From contig NZ_KE159703.1 in NCBI RefSeq assembly GCF_000403435.2, positions 62,001 through 126,000 of the forward strand: a stretch of 64,000 nt of DNA. The letters are read 5' to 3'. The notes below the pieces were generated by a model. It saw nothing but the letters and a program-made list of their open reading frames with translations. It had not been told where the DNA came from and searched no databases. The stretch comes from Oscillibacter sp. 1-3 (GTDB lineage Bacteria; Bacillota; Clostridia; Oscillospirales; Oscillospiraceae). The position numbers and the translations under genes are program-made. Shown here piece after piece: positions 7,274 through 16,133 of this stretch; the first letter of the stretch is position 1; each line of letters opens with the position of its first letter.

Positions 7274-8482
7274 ATGAAACCCGAGAAAAAGCCCCTGGGA
7301 CTGTACATCCACATTCCCTTCTGCAAGCAGAAGTGTACTTACTGCGACTTCTACTCCCTGCCGGGCGCCGAGGCCCGGATGGAGGACTACACCGAGGCCC
7401 TGTGCGCCCATCTGGCGGAGCTGGCCCCCTACGCCGCCGGATACCTGGCGGACACGGTGTACTTCGGCGGCGGCACCCCCAGCTATCTGGGGGAGAAGCA
7501 GCTGGTGAGGATTCTGAAAACCATTCTGAAAAAATACCATGTGACAAAGGACGCGGAGATCACCCTGGAGGCCAACCCGGACTCCGCCGGGGACTGGAAG
7601 ACCTTGAAGGCCCTGCGGAAGGCGGGCTTTAACCGCATCTCCCTGGGGATGCAGTCCGCCTGCGGCGAGGAGCTGCTGGAGATTGGCAGGGTCCACACGG
7701 CGGACCAGACCGCCGCCGCGGTGGACGCCGCCCGGAGGGCGGGGTTCCGGAACCTCTCCCTGGACCTGATCTACGGCCTGCCCCGCCAGACCATGAGCCA
7801 GTGGCAGAAGAATCTGGAGGCCGCCGTCTCCCTGGGACCGGAGCACCTGTCCTGCTATGGGCTGAAGGTGGAGGAGGGCACCCCCCTCTTTGACCGCCGG
7901 GAGGAGGCGGACCTGCCAGGCGACGAGACCCAGGCGGATCTGTATCTGTACGCCGTGGAGTACCTGGCGTCCCAGGGCTACCGGCAGTACGAGATCTCCA
8001 ACTTCGCCCGGGAGGGCTATGCCTCCCGGCACAACCTGAAATACTGGACCCTGGGGGAGTACATGGGCTTCGGGCCCGGGGCTCACTCGGACCTGGGCGG
8101 CGCCCGGTACGCCTATGAGAAGGACCTGGAGGGCTACATCCGGGGCGTGCGGGAGCACGAGCCCCTGCTGGCGGAGAGCGACCGCATTCCCCCCATGGAC
8201 CGGGACATCGAGTGGCTGATGCTGGGACTGCGGACCGTGTACGGCCTGGACCCCAGGGCGTTTGAAAACCGGTTCCGCCGCCGCTTCCGGTGCTTCCTGC
8301 CTTTTTTGGAGGAGTGCCGGGAGGCGGGCTACGCCGTGTGCGAGGAGGACCGCTGGCACCTGACGCCCCGGGGCTTCCTGGTGTCCAACCAGATCATCGG
8401 CGGGGTGCTGGACGCCCTGGCGGCGGAGAAGCGCCGCCGGGCCGAGGCCGCCGCCAGAGGCGATTTCCGGGTGGAATACTGA
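7274..8482 (+). CDS. hemW: Radical SAM heme chaperone HemW (coproporphyrinogen oxidase-like)
   Basis: The 402-residue protein has the radical SAM motif CKQKCTYC at Cys17, Cys21 and Cys24, the SAM-binding FGGGTPSYL, and TLEANPDS. A downstream block RISLGMQSACGEELLEIGRVHT is typical of HemW, and a C-terminal HemN-type domain follows (GFGPGAHSD, RGFLVSNQIIGGVL). The motif lacks the extra cysteine of true HemN, so a heme chaperone role is favoured over coproporphyrinogen oxidation. GGAGGG lies 8 bp before ATG 7274. A TTG at 7259 overlaps that site and was rejected. Confidence 0.85.
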   Translation: MKPEKKPLGLYIHIPFCKQKCTYCDFYSLPGAEARMEDYTEALCAHLAELAPYAAGYLADTVYFGGGTPSYLGEKQLVRILKTILKKYHVTKDAEITLEANPDSAGDWKTLKALRKAGFNRISLGMQSACGEELLEIGRVHTADQTAAAVDAARRAGFRNLSLDLIYGLPRQTMSQWQKNLEAAVSLGPEHLSCYGLKVEEGTPLFDRREEADLPGDETQADLYLYAVEYLASQGYRQYEISNFAREGYASRHNLKYWTLGEYMGFGPGAHSDLGGARYAYEKDLEGYIRGVREHEPLLAESDRIPPMDRDIEWLMLGLRTVYGLDPRAFENRFRRRFRCFLPFLEECREAGYAVCEEDRWHLTPRGFLVSNQIIGGVLDALAAEKRRRAEAAARGDFRVEY

Positions 8483-8492
8483 GGAGGCTGCC

Positions 8493-9527
8493 ATGCACGT
8501 CTACACCGTGGGCCAGTGGGTCCTGCTCTTTTACTTCTACTGCCTGTGCGGCTGGGTCTGGGAGTCCTGCTACGTCTCCGCCTGCCAACGCCGGTGGGTG
8601 AACCGGGGATTCCTCCACGGGCCCCTGCTGCCCATCTACGGCTCCGGGGCCATCATCATCCTCTTCGCCGTCATTCCGGTGGCGGAGAACCTGTTTCTGG
8701 TGTGGCTCTTCGGCATGGTCGCCGCCACGGCCCTGGAGTATGTCACCGGCGCGGCCATGGAGCGGATCTTCAAGGTCCGCTACTGGGACTACTCCGGTCA
8801 GAAATTCAATCTAAACGGCCACATCTGCCTCACCAGCTCCATCGCCTGGGGATTCTTCTCCATCCTGCTGGTGCGCTTCGTCCATCCGCCCATCGGGCGT
8901 CTGCTGGCCCGGGTTCCGGCCCTGGTGGTGGACCCGGCGGCCCTGGCCCTCACCGCCGCCTTCACGGCGGATGTGGTCTGCTCCGTCCAGGCCGCCCTGG
9001 ACCTCAGGGACGTGCTCACCCGTCTGACGGAGGAGAACGAGGAGCTGCGCCGACTGGCAAGGCGGGCTGAGATCGCCGCCGCCTTCGCGGAGGACGATCT
9101 GCGCCGCTTCCGGGAGCGGACGGAGGTGGAGAAGCTCCTGCTCCAGTCCCGTGTTCAAGAGGAGCTCCAGGGCCTGCGCCAGGCCCGGGCGCAGCGGGCC
9201 GAGAAGCGCAAAGCCGCCTGGGAGGAGGCGTTCCGCCGCCGGTCCGAGGCCAAGCTGGAGGCTCTGGACACCATCGCCGGGGCGCTGGAGACCTGCCGGA
9301 ACCATCTGGACAACCTGCCGGAGATGACGGAGGAGGCTCTGGAGGAGCGCCGGGCGGACTTGGACGAGGCCATCGGCCGCCTGCGGCGGCGGGAGGCCGT
9401 CATCCGTGCCCGGGAGCCCCGGAGCTACCGCCGCTCCCTGCGCATTCTGCGGGGCAACCCCTCCGCCATGGCCAGGGATTTCGGTGAGGCTCTGGCGGCC
9501 CTGCGGGAGCTCACCGGCCGAAAGTAA
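8493..9527 (+). CDS. Putative ABC-transporter type IV (PF06541-like) membrane protein with coiled-coil tail
   Basis: The protein has 344 residues. The N-terminal half matches the PF06541 pattern: CGWVWESCYVSACQRRWVNRGFL (about residues 18-40), GPLLPIYGSGAI, LEYVTGAAMERIF, WDYSGQKFNLNGHICL and SSIAWGFF, with about five membrane helices. The C-terminal half from about residue 170 is charged and strongly helical (TEENEELRRLARRAEIAAAF, long E/R/K runs), probably a cytoplasmic coiled coil. The Pfam name is historical and transport is unproven. The gene starts 10 bp after hemW and is probably co-transcribed. Confidence 0.75.
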   Translation: MHVYTVGQWVLLFYFYCLCGWVWESCYVSACQRRWVNRGFLHGPLLPIYGSGAIIILFAVIPVAENLFLVWLFGMVAATALEYVTGAAMERIFKVRYWDYSGQKFNLNGHICLTSSIAWGFFSILLVRFVHPPIGRLLARVPALVVDPAALALTAAFTADVVCSVQAALDLRDVLTRLTEENEELRRLARRAEIAAAFAEDDLRRFRERTEVEKLLLQSRVQEELQGLRQARAQRAEKRKAAWEEAFRRRSEAKLEALDTIAGALETCRNHLDNLPEMTEEALEERRADLDEAIGRLRRREAVIRAREPRSYRRSLRILRGNPSAMARDFGEALAALRELTGRK

Positions 9528-9569
9528 CCGGCAATTCGGCAAATTTACCCCTTTTCAACGAAAAAAATA

Positions 9570-9597
9570 TTGACAAATTGTGAACAGGGACTATAAT
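9570..9597 (+). promoter_or_regulatory. Strong promoter of the short-chain fatty acid transporter gene
   Basis: A consensus sigma-A promoter: TTGACA (9570-9575), a 16-bp spacer, TATAAT (9592-9597). It lies 55 bp before the start codon. This is one of the best promoter matches in the window and suggests high expression. Confidence 0.8.
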
Positions 9598-9651
9598 AGG
9601 ACTGTCAATTCCTGTGTGTCAAGATTTTCACAATTATTAGGAGGGAAATTC

Positions 9652-11019
9652 ATGCTGAAAAAAATCTCCAACGGATGCGTACGGATCATGAACCGGTGGC
9701 TGCCGGACCCGTTCCTGTTTGCCATCATCCTGACCATCGTGGTCTTTGTCGCCGCGTGCATCGGCACCATGCAAAGCCCCATTGAGATGATCTGGGCCTG
9801 GGGCGGCCGGGGCGGCACCGCCATCGGCATGTGGAACCTGCTGGCCTTCTCCATGCAGATGGCTCTGGTGCTGGTGCTGGGCTCCGCACTGGCCTCCGCC
9901 AAGGTCTGCAAGAAGATCCTCAGGTCCATTGCGAGCATGGCCAAGGATAAGAAGAGCGCCATCCTCATCACCACCTTCGTCTCCACCATCTGCTGCTGGC
10001 TCAACTGGGGCTTCGGCCTGATCGTGGGCGCGCTGCTGGCCAAGGAGATCGCCCGCCGCGTCAGCGACGTGGACTATCCCCTGCTGATCGCCTCCGCCTA
10101 CTCCGGCTTCGTGATCTGGCACGCCGGCCTCTCCGGCTCCATTCCCCTGGCCCTGGGCGGCGAGGGCTACACCATCGCCACCACCGGGCAGACCTTCGTG
10201 GCCCAGTCCAGCGAGACCATGCTCCACCCCGTGAACCTCATCATGTGCCTGGTGGTCCTCATCGCCATGCCCTTCCTGAACTACGCCATGCACCCCGACA
10301 AGGACCACACTGTGCTGGTGAACCCCGCCGTGCTGGTGGAGGAGAAGGAGAAGGAGTACACCATCGAGACCCCCGCTGAGAAGATGGAGCACAGCAAGAT
10401 CCTGTGGTTCATCACCTGCGCCATGGGCATCATCTACATCGTCTGGTTCTTCTGGACCAAGAAGACCTTTGTCTTGGATCTGAACATCGTCAACTGCATC
10501 TTCCTGTTCCTGGGCCTGCTGGCCCACGGCGACCTGCGCCGCTATGTGGACGCCATCGGCGACGCCGCCGCCGGGTCCGCCGGCATCCTGCTCCAGTTCC
10601 CCTTCTACGCCGGCATTATGGGCCTGATGACCGCCACCAACGAAGGCAACGAGTGCCTGGCCGGCATCATCTCCGACTTCTTCGTGAACATCTCCACCAC
10701 CGTGAGCTTCCCCGTGTGGACCTTCCTGTCCGCCGGCGTGGTCAACTTCTTCGTGCCCTCCGGCGGCGGCCAGTGGGCCGTCCAGGGTCCCATCGTCATG
10801 CCCGCCTCCGCCAAGCTGGGCGTTGAGGCCGGCCGGGCCGCCATGGCCATCGCCTGGGGCGACCAGTGGACCAACATGATCCAGCCCTTCTGGGCCCTGC
10901 CCGCCCTGGGCGTGGCCGGACTGAAGGCCAAGGACATCATGGGCTACCTGGTGGTGGTCCTGATCTTCACCGGCATCGTGGCCTGCCTGGGCTTCCTGGC
11001 CTGGGGCATGTTCTTCTGA
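9652..11019 (+). CDS. atoE: Short-chain fatty acid transporter, AtoE family
   Basis: The 455-residue polytopic protein starts MLKKISNGCVRIMNRWLPDPFLFAIILT, as in AtoE/TIGR00366 carriers. It contains SAYSGFVIWHAGLSGSIPLAL and the conserved FFVPSGGGQWAVQGPIVMPA and IAWGDQWTNMIQPFWALP near the C-terminus. The family is linked to uptake or exchange of acetoacetate, butyrate and other short-chain acids. The strong promoter and a GGAGGG Shine-Dalgarno site suggest a main role in carbon flow. The direction of transport in a fermenter could well be export, which is inference. Confidence 0.85.
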   Translation: MLKKISNGCVRIMNRWLPDPFLFAIILTIVVFVAACIGTMQSPIEMIWAWGGRGGTAIGMWNLLAFSMQMALVLVLGSALASAKVCKKILRSIASMAKDKKSAILITTFVSTICCWLNWGFGLIVGALLAKEIARRVSDVDYPLLIASAYSGFVIWHAGLSGSIPLALGGEGYTIATTGQTFVAQSSETMLHPVNLIMCLVVLIAMPFLNYAMHPDKDHTVLVNPAVLVEEKEKEYTIETPAEKMEHSKILWFITCAMGIIYIVWFFWTKKTFVLDLNIVNCIFLFLGLLAHGDLRRYVDAIGDAAAGSAGILLQFPFYAGIMGLMTATNEGNECLAGIISDFFVNISTTVSFPVWTFLSAGVVNFFVPSGGGQWAVQGPIVMPASAKLGVEAGRAAMAIAWGDQWTNMIQPFWALPALGVAGLKAKDIMGYLVVVLIFTGIVACLGFLAWGMFF

Positions 11020-11052
11020 TTCCGGCGGATAAGTTTATACGCGCATTATCAA

Positions 11053-11087
11053 AGGGCGCCCTCCGATTTCAATCGGGGGGCGCCCTC
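11053..11087 (+). terminator. Terminator after the fatty acid transporter gene
   Basis: Stem AGGGCGCCCTCCGAT pairs with ATCGGGGGGCGCCCT around a 4-5 nt loop, about 35 bp past the stop codon. The tail is weak in T. Confidence 0.65.
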
Positions 11088-11092
11088 AGCTT

Positions 11093-11353
11093 GTCAAAAA
11101 TGCGTTTTCCACAAGCGCGCGGGATTTTGTGAACTTTTTAAGTTTTGAAAATCCCTGTTTTCTATCGCGCGGCGAACCCCGCCCGGGTTCATCTTTGCGC
11201 CAGGAGCCGCCGCAAGCGGCGGGCGCAGCCCCGCACACCCCGCCTTGCCGGCGTTTCCATTTTCAGCGTTTTTTCACACTCCGGCGATCCGGGCTCCGCC
11301 CAGACCCGCCGGGGCTTTGCCCCGGACCCCACCGCCCTTTGAAAAGGGCGGCC
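11093..11353. other. Noncoding GC-rich spacer with short hairpins
   Basis: No gene is seen. The stretch holds several short perfect stems with tiny loops (GCCGGGGC-TTT-GCCCCGG near 11310, CCGCCCTTT-GAAAAGGGCGG near 11330-11351). Similar GC-rich hairpin spacers recur at 54.2 and 57.6 kb. The last hairpin can terminate transcription of the minus-strand MocR gene. Confidence 0.5.
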
Positions 11354-12754
11354 CTAAACTTTTTCATTCCTCTCATCAAACACCTCCGCCAGCAGCTCCA
11401 TGGCCCGGGGCAGATCGGCCGCCTCCAGGCCGGCGTAGTTCACCACCAGGGTGTGGGCATAGCCGGGGCGGGGCAGGGCGGCGTACTCTGACAAAAAGCC
11501 CAGCCGCACCCCCAGGGCCTCCCCCCGGCGGCGGAGTTCCCCATCAGACCGGGCCGTGTCCAGCCGCAGGAGGAAGTGGAGTCCCGCCCCCTGCTCCGTG
11601 ATAGCGATCCGCCCCGCAAAGGGACTTGCACGGAAGGACTCCAGCACCCGGGCCCGGCGGGAGCGGTACTCCTTGCGCATCCGGGAGAGGTGCTGTTCGT
11701 AATGCCCGCCCTCCAGAAACCGTGCCAGCACGTGCTGGTCCAGGGCCGGGACGGTGCAGGCGTAGAAGCCCAGCTCCTGGCGGTACCGCTCCAGCAGCCG
11801 CGGCGGCAGCACCATGAACCCCAGGCGCATGGAGGGGGAGATGGTCTGGGAGAAGGTGTTCATGTATACCACCCGGCCGCCGTCGTCAATGCTCTGAAGG
11901 GTGGGGATGGGGCGGCCCGTAAAACGGAGCTCGCTGTCATAGTCGTCCTCAATGATGACGCCCTTCCGCTCCTCCGCCCAGCGCAAAAGCGCCTGCCGCC
12001 GCCCGATGGTGGTCACCAGACCAGTGGGGTAGTGGTGGGAGGGGGAGAGGTGAAGAGCCCCCGCCCCGGAGGCGGCCAGAGCCGCGGGGTCCACTCCCTG
12101 GCCGTCCAGGGGCACCGGGCGGCAGAAGGCGCCGCATTTGCCGTAGACCTTTCGAATTTTGGGGTAGCCCGGGTCCTCCACGGCGAAGGCCGCCCCCTCC
12201 AGCAGCTGGGCCAGCAGGATGTAGAGGTACTCCGCTCCCGCGCCCACCACAATCTGCTCCGGGGCCACCGCCATGCCCTTCCGGTCCCGCAGGTCCTTGG
12301 CAATGGCCCGCCGCAGGGCGGGCAGCCCCTGCCGGTGTACCGGCGTCAGCAGAGGCGCCCCGCCCTCGGAGAGGACCTGCCGGGTGAGGCGCGCCCACAC
12401 GGACACCGGAAACCGGGATACGTCTACCTGGCCGCTGGTCAGGTCCAGCCGCCAGACGGGCTCCTCCGCGTCCTGGGGAACCGCCGCCGGGGAGGCGGCG
12501 GCGGCCGGCAGCTCCACCGGGGCCGCAAAAAACCCCTTCCGGGGCCGGGAGAGAAGAAAGCCCTCCGCCTCCAGCTGCCGGTAGGCGTTCTCCACGGTGA
12601 TGACCGAGACCTGGAGATGCTCCGCCAGCGCCCGCTTGGATGGCAGCCGCTCCCCCGCCGTCAGTGTCCCGTTCAGGATGTCCTCCCGGATGCGCCGGTA
12701 CAGGTACTCATACAGAGGCAGGCCGCCCCGTTCCTCCAGGGAATAGGTCAGCAT
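11354..12754 (-). CDS. MocR/PdxR-type regulator (GntR wHTH plus aminotransferase-like domain)
   Basis: The 466-residue protein joins a GntR-type winged helix (residues about 10-75, PSKRALAEHLQVSVITVENAYRQLEAEGF) to a fold-type-I aminotransferase domain (about 110-460). The aminotransferase cofactor region has IIEDDYDSELR, but the position of the PLP-binding lysine reads NTFSQTISPSMRLGFMV, that is Gln instead of Lys. Such regulators control vitamin B6 or amine metabolism. It diverges from an ECF transporter S-component gene, its likely target. The start follows AAGGAGG. Confidence 0.85.
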   Translation of the reverse strand: MLTYSLEERGGLPLYEYLYRRIREDILNGTLTAGERLPSKRALAEHLQVSVITVENAYRQLEAEGFLLSRPRKGFFAAPVELPAAAASPAAVPQDAEEPVWRLDLTSGQVDVSRFPVSVWARLTRQVLSEGGAPLLTPVHRQGLPALRRAIAKDLRDRKGMAVAPEQIVVGAGAEYLYILLAQLLEGAAFAVEDPGYPKIRKVYGKCGAFCRPVPLDGQGVDPAALAASGAGALHLSPSHHYPTGLVTTIGRRQALLRWAEERKGVIIEDDYDSELRFTGRPIPTLQSIDDGGRVVYMNTFSQTISPSMRLGFMVLPPRLLERYRQELGFYACTVPALDQHVLARFLEGGHYEQHLSRMRKEYRSRRARVLESFRASPFAGRIAITEQGAGLHFLLRLDTARSDGELRRRGEALGVRLGFLSEYAALPRPGYAHTLVVNYAGLEAADLPRAMELLAEVFDERNEKV

Positions 12755-12802
12755 GGATGTGCCCCTCCTTTCTGACCTTATAAAAAATAGTATTTTTGGA
12801 TA

Positions 12803-12831
12803 TTTCAATCATATCACAACTGCGCTATGAT
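12803..12831 (+). promoter_or_regulatory. Promoter of the ECF S-component gene
   Basis: TTTCAA (12803-12808), a 17-bp spacer and TATGAT (12826-12831) form a plausible promoter 34 bp before the ATG. The AT-rich stretch 12777-12815 in the divergent gap is the likely MocR-binding region. No exact direct repeat could be fixed by eye. Confidence 0.4.
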
Positions 12832-12865
12832 GGCAACAGCAAACGCGAGGAAAGGAGCGGACAAT

Positions 12866-13432
12866 ATGGAAAAGACATTGGAGCGGACTGCCTCCGCCGG
12901 AAAGACGCGGCTGCTGGTGACGGCGGCGCTGTTCGCCGCTTTGGGCTGCGTCTCCACCATGGTCATCAAGGTGCCCTCCCCCACGGGCGGCTATATGAAC
13001 CTGGGGGACACGGTGGTGCTTCTGGGAGCCTATTTTCTGGGGCCGGCGTACGGCGCCCTGGCCGGGGGCGTGGGGCCGGCGCTGGCGGACCTGCTGGGAG
13101 GGTATCCCATGTACGTCCCGGGAACGCTGGTCATCAAGGCCGTCATGGCCGTCACGGCGGGGCTGCTGTACAGGCTGCTCCGGGAGCGGGGCGTGCCCGG
13201 TATCGTGGCCTGCGGCGCGGCGGGGGAGGTCCCCATGGTGCTGGGCTACTGGCTGTATGACGCCCTGCTGGTCTCCGCCGGCGGCACGGCCTTTGGAACG
13301 GCTCTGGCCGGGGCTTCGGCGGGGATCCCCAGCAACCTGGTGCAGGCGGGCTTCGGCGCGGCGGTCTCTACGCTGCTGCTGGCGGCTCTGCGCCGCAGCG
13401 GCTATGTGAGAAGGGAGTTTTCCAATCTCTAA
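12866..13432 (+). CDS. ECF transporter S component (PF07155-like), possibly for vitamin B6
   Basis: The 188-residue protein has about six membrane helices and the ECF substrate-binding pattern: LLVTAALFAALGCVSTMVIKVPSPTGGYMNLGDTVVLLGAYFLGPAYGALAGGVGPALADLLGGYPMYVPGTLVIK. S components bind a vitamin and dock on a shared EcfAA'T energising module encoded elsewhere. The adjacent MocR-type regulator points to pyridoxine or a related vitamer, as proposed for PdxU-type S components; this is inference from context. ATG 12866 follows AAAGGAG. An in-frame ATG 39 bp upstream has no Shine-Dalgarno site. Confidence 0.78.
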   Translation: MEKTLERTASAGKTRLLVTAALFAALGCVSTMVIKVPSPTGGYMNLGDTVVLLGAYFLGPAYGALAGGVGPALADLLGGYPMYVPGTLVIKAVMAVTAGLLYRLLRERGVPGIVACGAAGEVPMVLGYWLYDALLVSAGGTAFGTALAGASAGIPSNLVQAGFGAAVSTLLLAALRRSGYVRREFSNL

Positions 13433-13509
13433 GGCGCGAAATCCTCTTATCGCAGAAGAGAGTTGCACCCGCGAGCGGCAAAAACAGCGCCCCTCGTTCC
13501 CTGATGACA

Positions 13510-13545
13510 AGCGCCCCGGCAGGTTCTAAAACCTGCCGGGGCGCT
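13510..13545. terminator. Bidirectional terminator
   Basis: A perfect 16-bp stem (AGCGCCCCGGCAGGTT and complement) with a CTAA loop lies between the convergent ECF S-component and DUF975 genes. Confidence 0.75.
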
Positions 13546-13569
13546 GTATGTTCTATCATGATTGAAAAA

Positions 13570-14427
13570 TCACATCTGTCCCCAGCCGCCGGTCCAGCCG
13601 CTGTTGGGATCGTCCTCCAGCCGGGGCGGCTCCGCGTTCCATCCCGCGCCGGAGGTGCGCTTGGCAGTCTCAAAGTACCCCAGCTCCACGCACTCCCGGT
13701 TCGGCACATAGAACAGTCCCACCACCAGAGAGAACGCGCTGGAGATCAGGCTCCAGGCCCACATGGGCAGGATGACGGCCTGTGCCACCAGCTCGGCGGC
13801 GGAGAGATCCGGCACCGGGCCGGTGACAATCTGAAATACCAGCCGGTACAGCAAAAACAGCATCACAAGCATCGGCAGCGATGCCAGCATTATCCAGCCG
13901 AAATAGCTCCAGTCCAGAGCGAACAGCTGGCTTTTGTAGCCCCAGGTCTGGCGCTTGCTCATGTCCAGGGCCTCTATGACGCCGATGCCGGGGTTTTCAT
14001 ACAGGTTGTAGAGGGCAAAACGGTAGCGGTAGGCGGCCACGATGCCCGGAACGACGAAGAGCATGGACCAGAGCGTGATGAACACGCCCTCCACAACGGT
14101 CAGGGCGATCAGCTTCCCCACAAAGGAAAAGCCGTCGAACAGCGTCAGGTACTCCGCCCGCTCTCCCCGGCGCACGGCCATGCAGTACAGCGAGAAGCCC
14201 GCGCCCAGCACCGTGGTCAGCAGAGTGGTCAGCACATAGACGAAGATGCCCACAAGATTCCGCTCCGTCACCGCATTGCCGCCGCCGGCCAGATAGTCCA
14301 GCACGCTCAGAGCCATCGCAAGCCCCAGATACAGCGCCGCCATGCCCTTTGGGGATACCTGGGCGGTGCTGAGCAGCTCCCGGGTCTCCGCCTTCAGCCG
14401 TTTTCTGTCAATGAGTTCCGCCATCAT
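13570..14427 (-). CDS. DUF975 family integral membrane protein
   Basis: The 285-residue protein has about six hydrophobic segments. It shows DUF975 features: YLTLFDGF near residue 105, the central VEGVFITLWSMLFVVPGIVAAYRYRFALYNLYENPGIGVIEALDMSKRQTWGYKSQLFALDWSYFGW, and FYVPNRECVELGYFE near the end. Function is unknown; family members are common in Clostridia and resemble stress or envelope proteins. The start was set at an ATG pair following GGAGGTG. The gene stands alone, converging on the ECF gene. Confidence 0.8.
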   Translation of the reverse strand: MMAELIDRKRLKAETRELLSTAQVSPKGMAALYLGLAMALSVLDYLAGGGNAVTERNLVGIFVYVLTTLLTTVLGAGFSLYCMAVRRGERAEYLTLFDGFSFVGKLIALTVVEGVFITLWSMLFVVPGIVAAYRYRFALYNLYENPGIGVIEALDMSKRQTWGYKSQLFALDWSYFGWIMLASLPMLVMLFLLYRLVFQIVTGPVPDLSAAELVAQAVILPMWAWSLISSAFSLVVGLFYVPNRECVELGYFETAKRTSGAGWNAEPPRLEDDPNSGWTGGWGQM

Positions 14428-14618
14428 GGTGGACACCTCCATTTTTTCAAAATTCGCCGGGCGTCCCGGCGCTGCTGACAGTTTCGCACATTCCGGCGGG
14501 CTTGTCAAGGGAGGCGGCGCTGGAACGGAAATTTCTCCCAGAGGCGGCGGAAATACCCAATTCGTCAGGATGACATGAAAAAAAGGGTGAATTCCAGCAA
14601 AAACCGTCGTTCACAGTC

Positions 14619-14647
14619 TGGACATTTCTCAAAACAGGGTGTAGAAT
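14619..14647 (+). promoter_or_regulatory. Promoter of the rnf operon
   Basis: TGGACA (14619-14624), a 17-bp spacer and TAGAAT (14642-14647) lie 115 bp before rnfC. The rest of the 14428-14762 gap shows no gene or strong hairpin. The leader between promoter and rnfC is therefore about 110 nt. Confidence 0.5.
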
Positions 14648-14762
14648 AAAAAACAGTATGTGATAGAAGCGCCAGGGCGCGGACCGCTCATCCCAAAGCC
14701 GGCGGATGGGGACTTCCCCCGCGCGAAAGGCCGCTATCAGGAGTAAAAATGAGGTGAAGACT

Positions 14763-16127
14763 ATGGCACAAGCTTTCTTTGGCGGCGTTCATCCCAACGA
14801 CATGAAGGCCGCAACCAATGAAAAGGCCATCGAACAGCTGCCAGCCCCGGCAGAGGTGGTCATCCCCATGTCGATGCACTTTGGCGCGCCCTGCACCCCC
14901 CTGGTGAAGGCCGGGGACACGGTAAAGGTGGGCCAGAAGATCGGCGAGTTCCGGGGGCTGGGCGCCCCCATCCACGCCAGCGTCTCCGGCAAGGTGAAGG
15001 CCGTGGAGCCCCGCCCCTATTCCATGGGCGGAAACATCACGTCCGTCATCATTGAAAACGACTTCCAGAACACCCTCTCCGAAGAGGTCCAGGCCCCGGC
15101 CAACCCCGATGTCCTGACCCCTGACGAGATGGTGGAGATCGTGAAGAACGCCGGCATCGTGGGCATGGGCGGCGCGACCTTCCCCACCCACGTGAAGATC
15201 TCCGGCGGCATCGGCAAGGTGGACACCGTCATCATCAACGGCGCGGAGTGCGAGCCCTACATCACCGGGGACCACCGCACCATGCTGGAGCGGCCCGAGG
15301 AGATCATCGGCGGCGCTACATACCTTGCCAAGATGTTCGGTGTGGACAAGGTCATCATCGGCGTGGAGGACAACAAGCAGAACGGCATCGACGCCATGAA
15401 CAAGGTCATCGCCGAGAAGAAGGCCCCCGTGGTGGTGGAGTCCCTCCACTGCCGCTACCCCCAGGGCGGTGAGAAACAGCTCTGCCAGGCCATCACCGGC
15501 AAGCAGGTGCCCCCGGGCGGCCTGCCCAGCAACATCGGCTGCGCCGTGTTCAACATCAACACCACCTGCTGCATCTTCCGGGCCGTCACCCAGGGCATGC
15601 CCGTTGTGAACAAGGTGGTCACCGTCTCCGGCTCCGGCATCGTGGAGCCCAAGAACATCGAGTGCCCCATCGGCACCCCCGTCTCCGCCCTGCTGGACGC
15701 CTGCGGCGGTGTGAAGGACGGCACCTACAAGCTCATCGCCGGCGGCCCCATGATGGGCATGGCCCAGTACACCGCGGACATCCCCGTGGCCAAGGGCACC
15801 GGCGCCATTCTCGCCTTCTGCGAGAAGGAGGAGCAGACCGTTGAGCATCCCCAGTGCATCCGCTGCGGCAAGTGCGTGTCCGTGTGCCCGATGCACCTGG
15901 AGCCCCTCTTTATGTACCAGTACGCCTCCAAGGGCATGGTGGATGAGCTGAACGAGGCCCACATCATGGACTGCATGGAGTGCGGCGCCTGCGCCTACGC
16001 CTGCCCCGCCCGGATGCATCTGACCCACATGTTCAAGACCGGCAAGCAGCTGGTGAAGGACAAGGCCGCCGCCGACAAGGCTGCCGCCGAGGCGAAAAAG
16101 GCCGCGCAAGAGCGGAAGGAGGCGTAA
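14763..16127 (+). CDS. rnfC: Rnf complex subunit C
   Basis: This 454-residue peripheral subunit has an N-terminal barrel/biotinyl-like segment (PCTPLVKAGDTVKVGQKIGEF, residues about 40-60) and the NADH/FMN-binding Complex I 51-kDa-like domain (IVGMGGATFPTHVK, VDTVIINGAECEPYITGDHR). Two 4Fe-4S clusters are encoded by CIRCGKCVSVCPMHLEP and CMECGACAYACPARMHLT. It docks NAD+ and receives electrons from ferredoxin through RnfB. It is first of six rnf genes in the usual clostridial order C-D-G-E-A-B. The C-terminus is an Ala/Lys-rich tail. ATG follows GAGGTGAAG. Confidence 0.95.
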   Translation: MAQAFFGGVHPNDMKAATNEKAIEQLPAPAEVVIPMSMHFGAPCTPLVKAGDTVKVGQKIGEFRGLGAPIHASVSGKVKAVEPRPYSMGGNITSVIIENDFQNTLSEEVQAPANPDVLTPDEMVEIVKNAGIVGMGGATFPTHVKISGGIGKVDTVIINGAECEPYITGDHRTMLERPEEIIGGATYLAKMFGVDKVIIGVEDNKQNGIDAMNKVIAEKKAPVVVESLHCRYPQGGEKQLCQAITGKQVPPGGLPSNIGCAVFNINTTCCIFRAVTQGMPVVNKVVTVSGSGIVEPKNIECPIGTPVSALLDACGGVKDGTYKLIAGGPMMGMAQYTADIPVAKGTGAILAFCEKEEQTVEHPQCIRCGKCVSVCPMHLEPLFMYQYASKGMVDELNEAHIMDCMECGACAYACPARMHLTHMFKTGKQLVKDKAAADKAAAEAKKAAQERKEA

Positions 16128-16133
16128 ACGACT

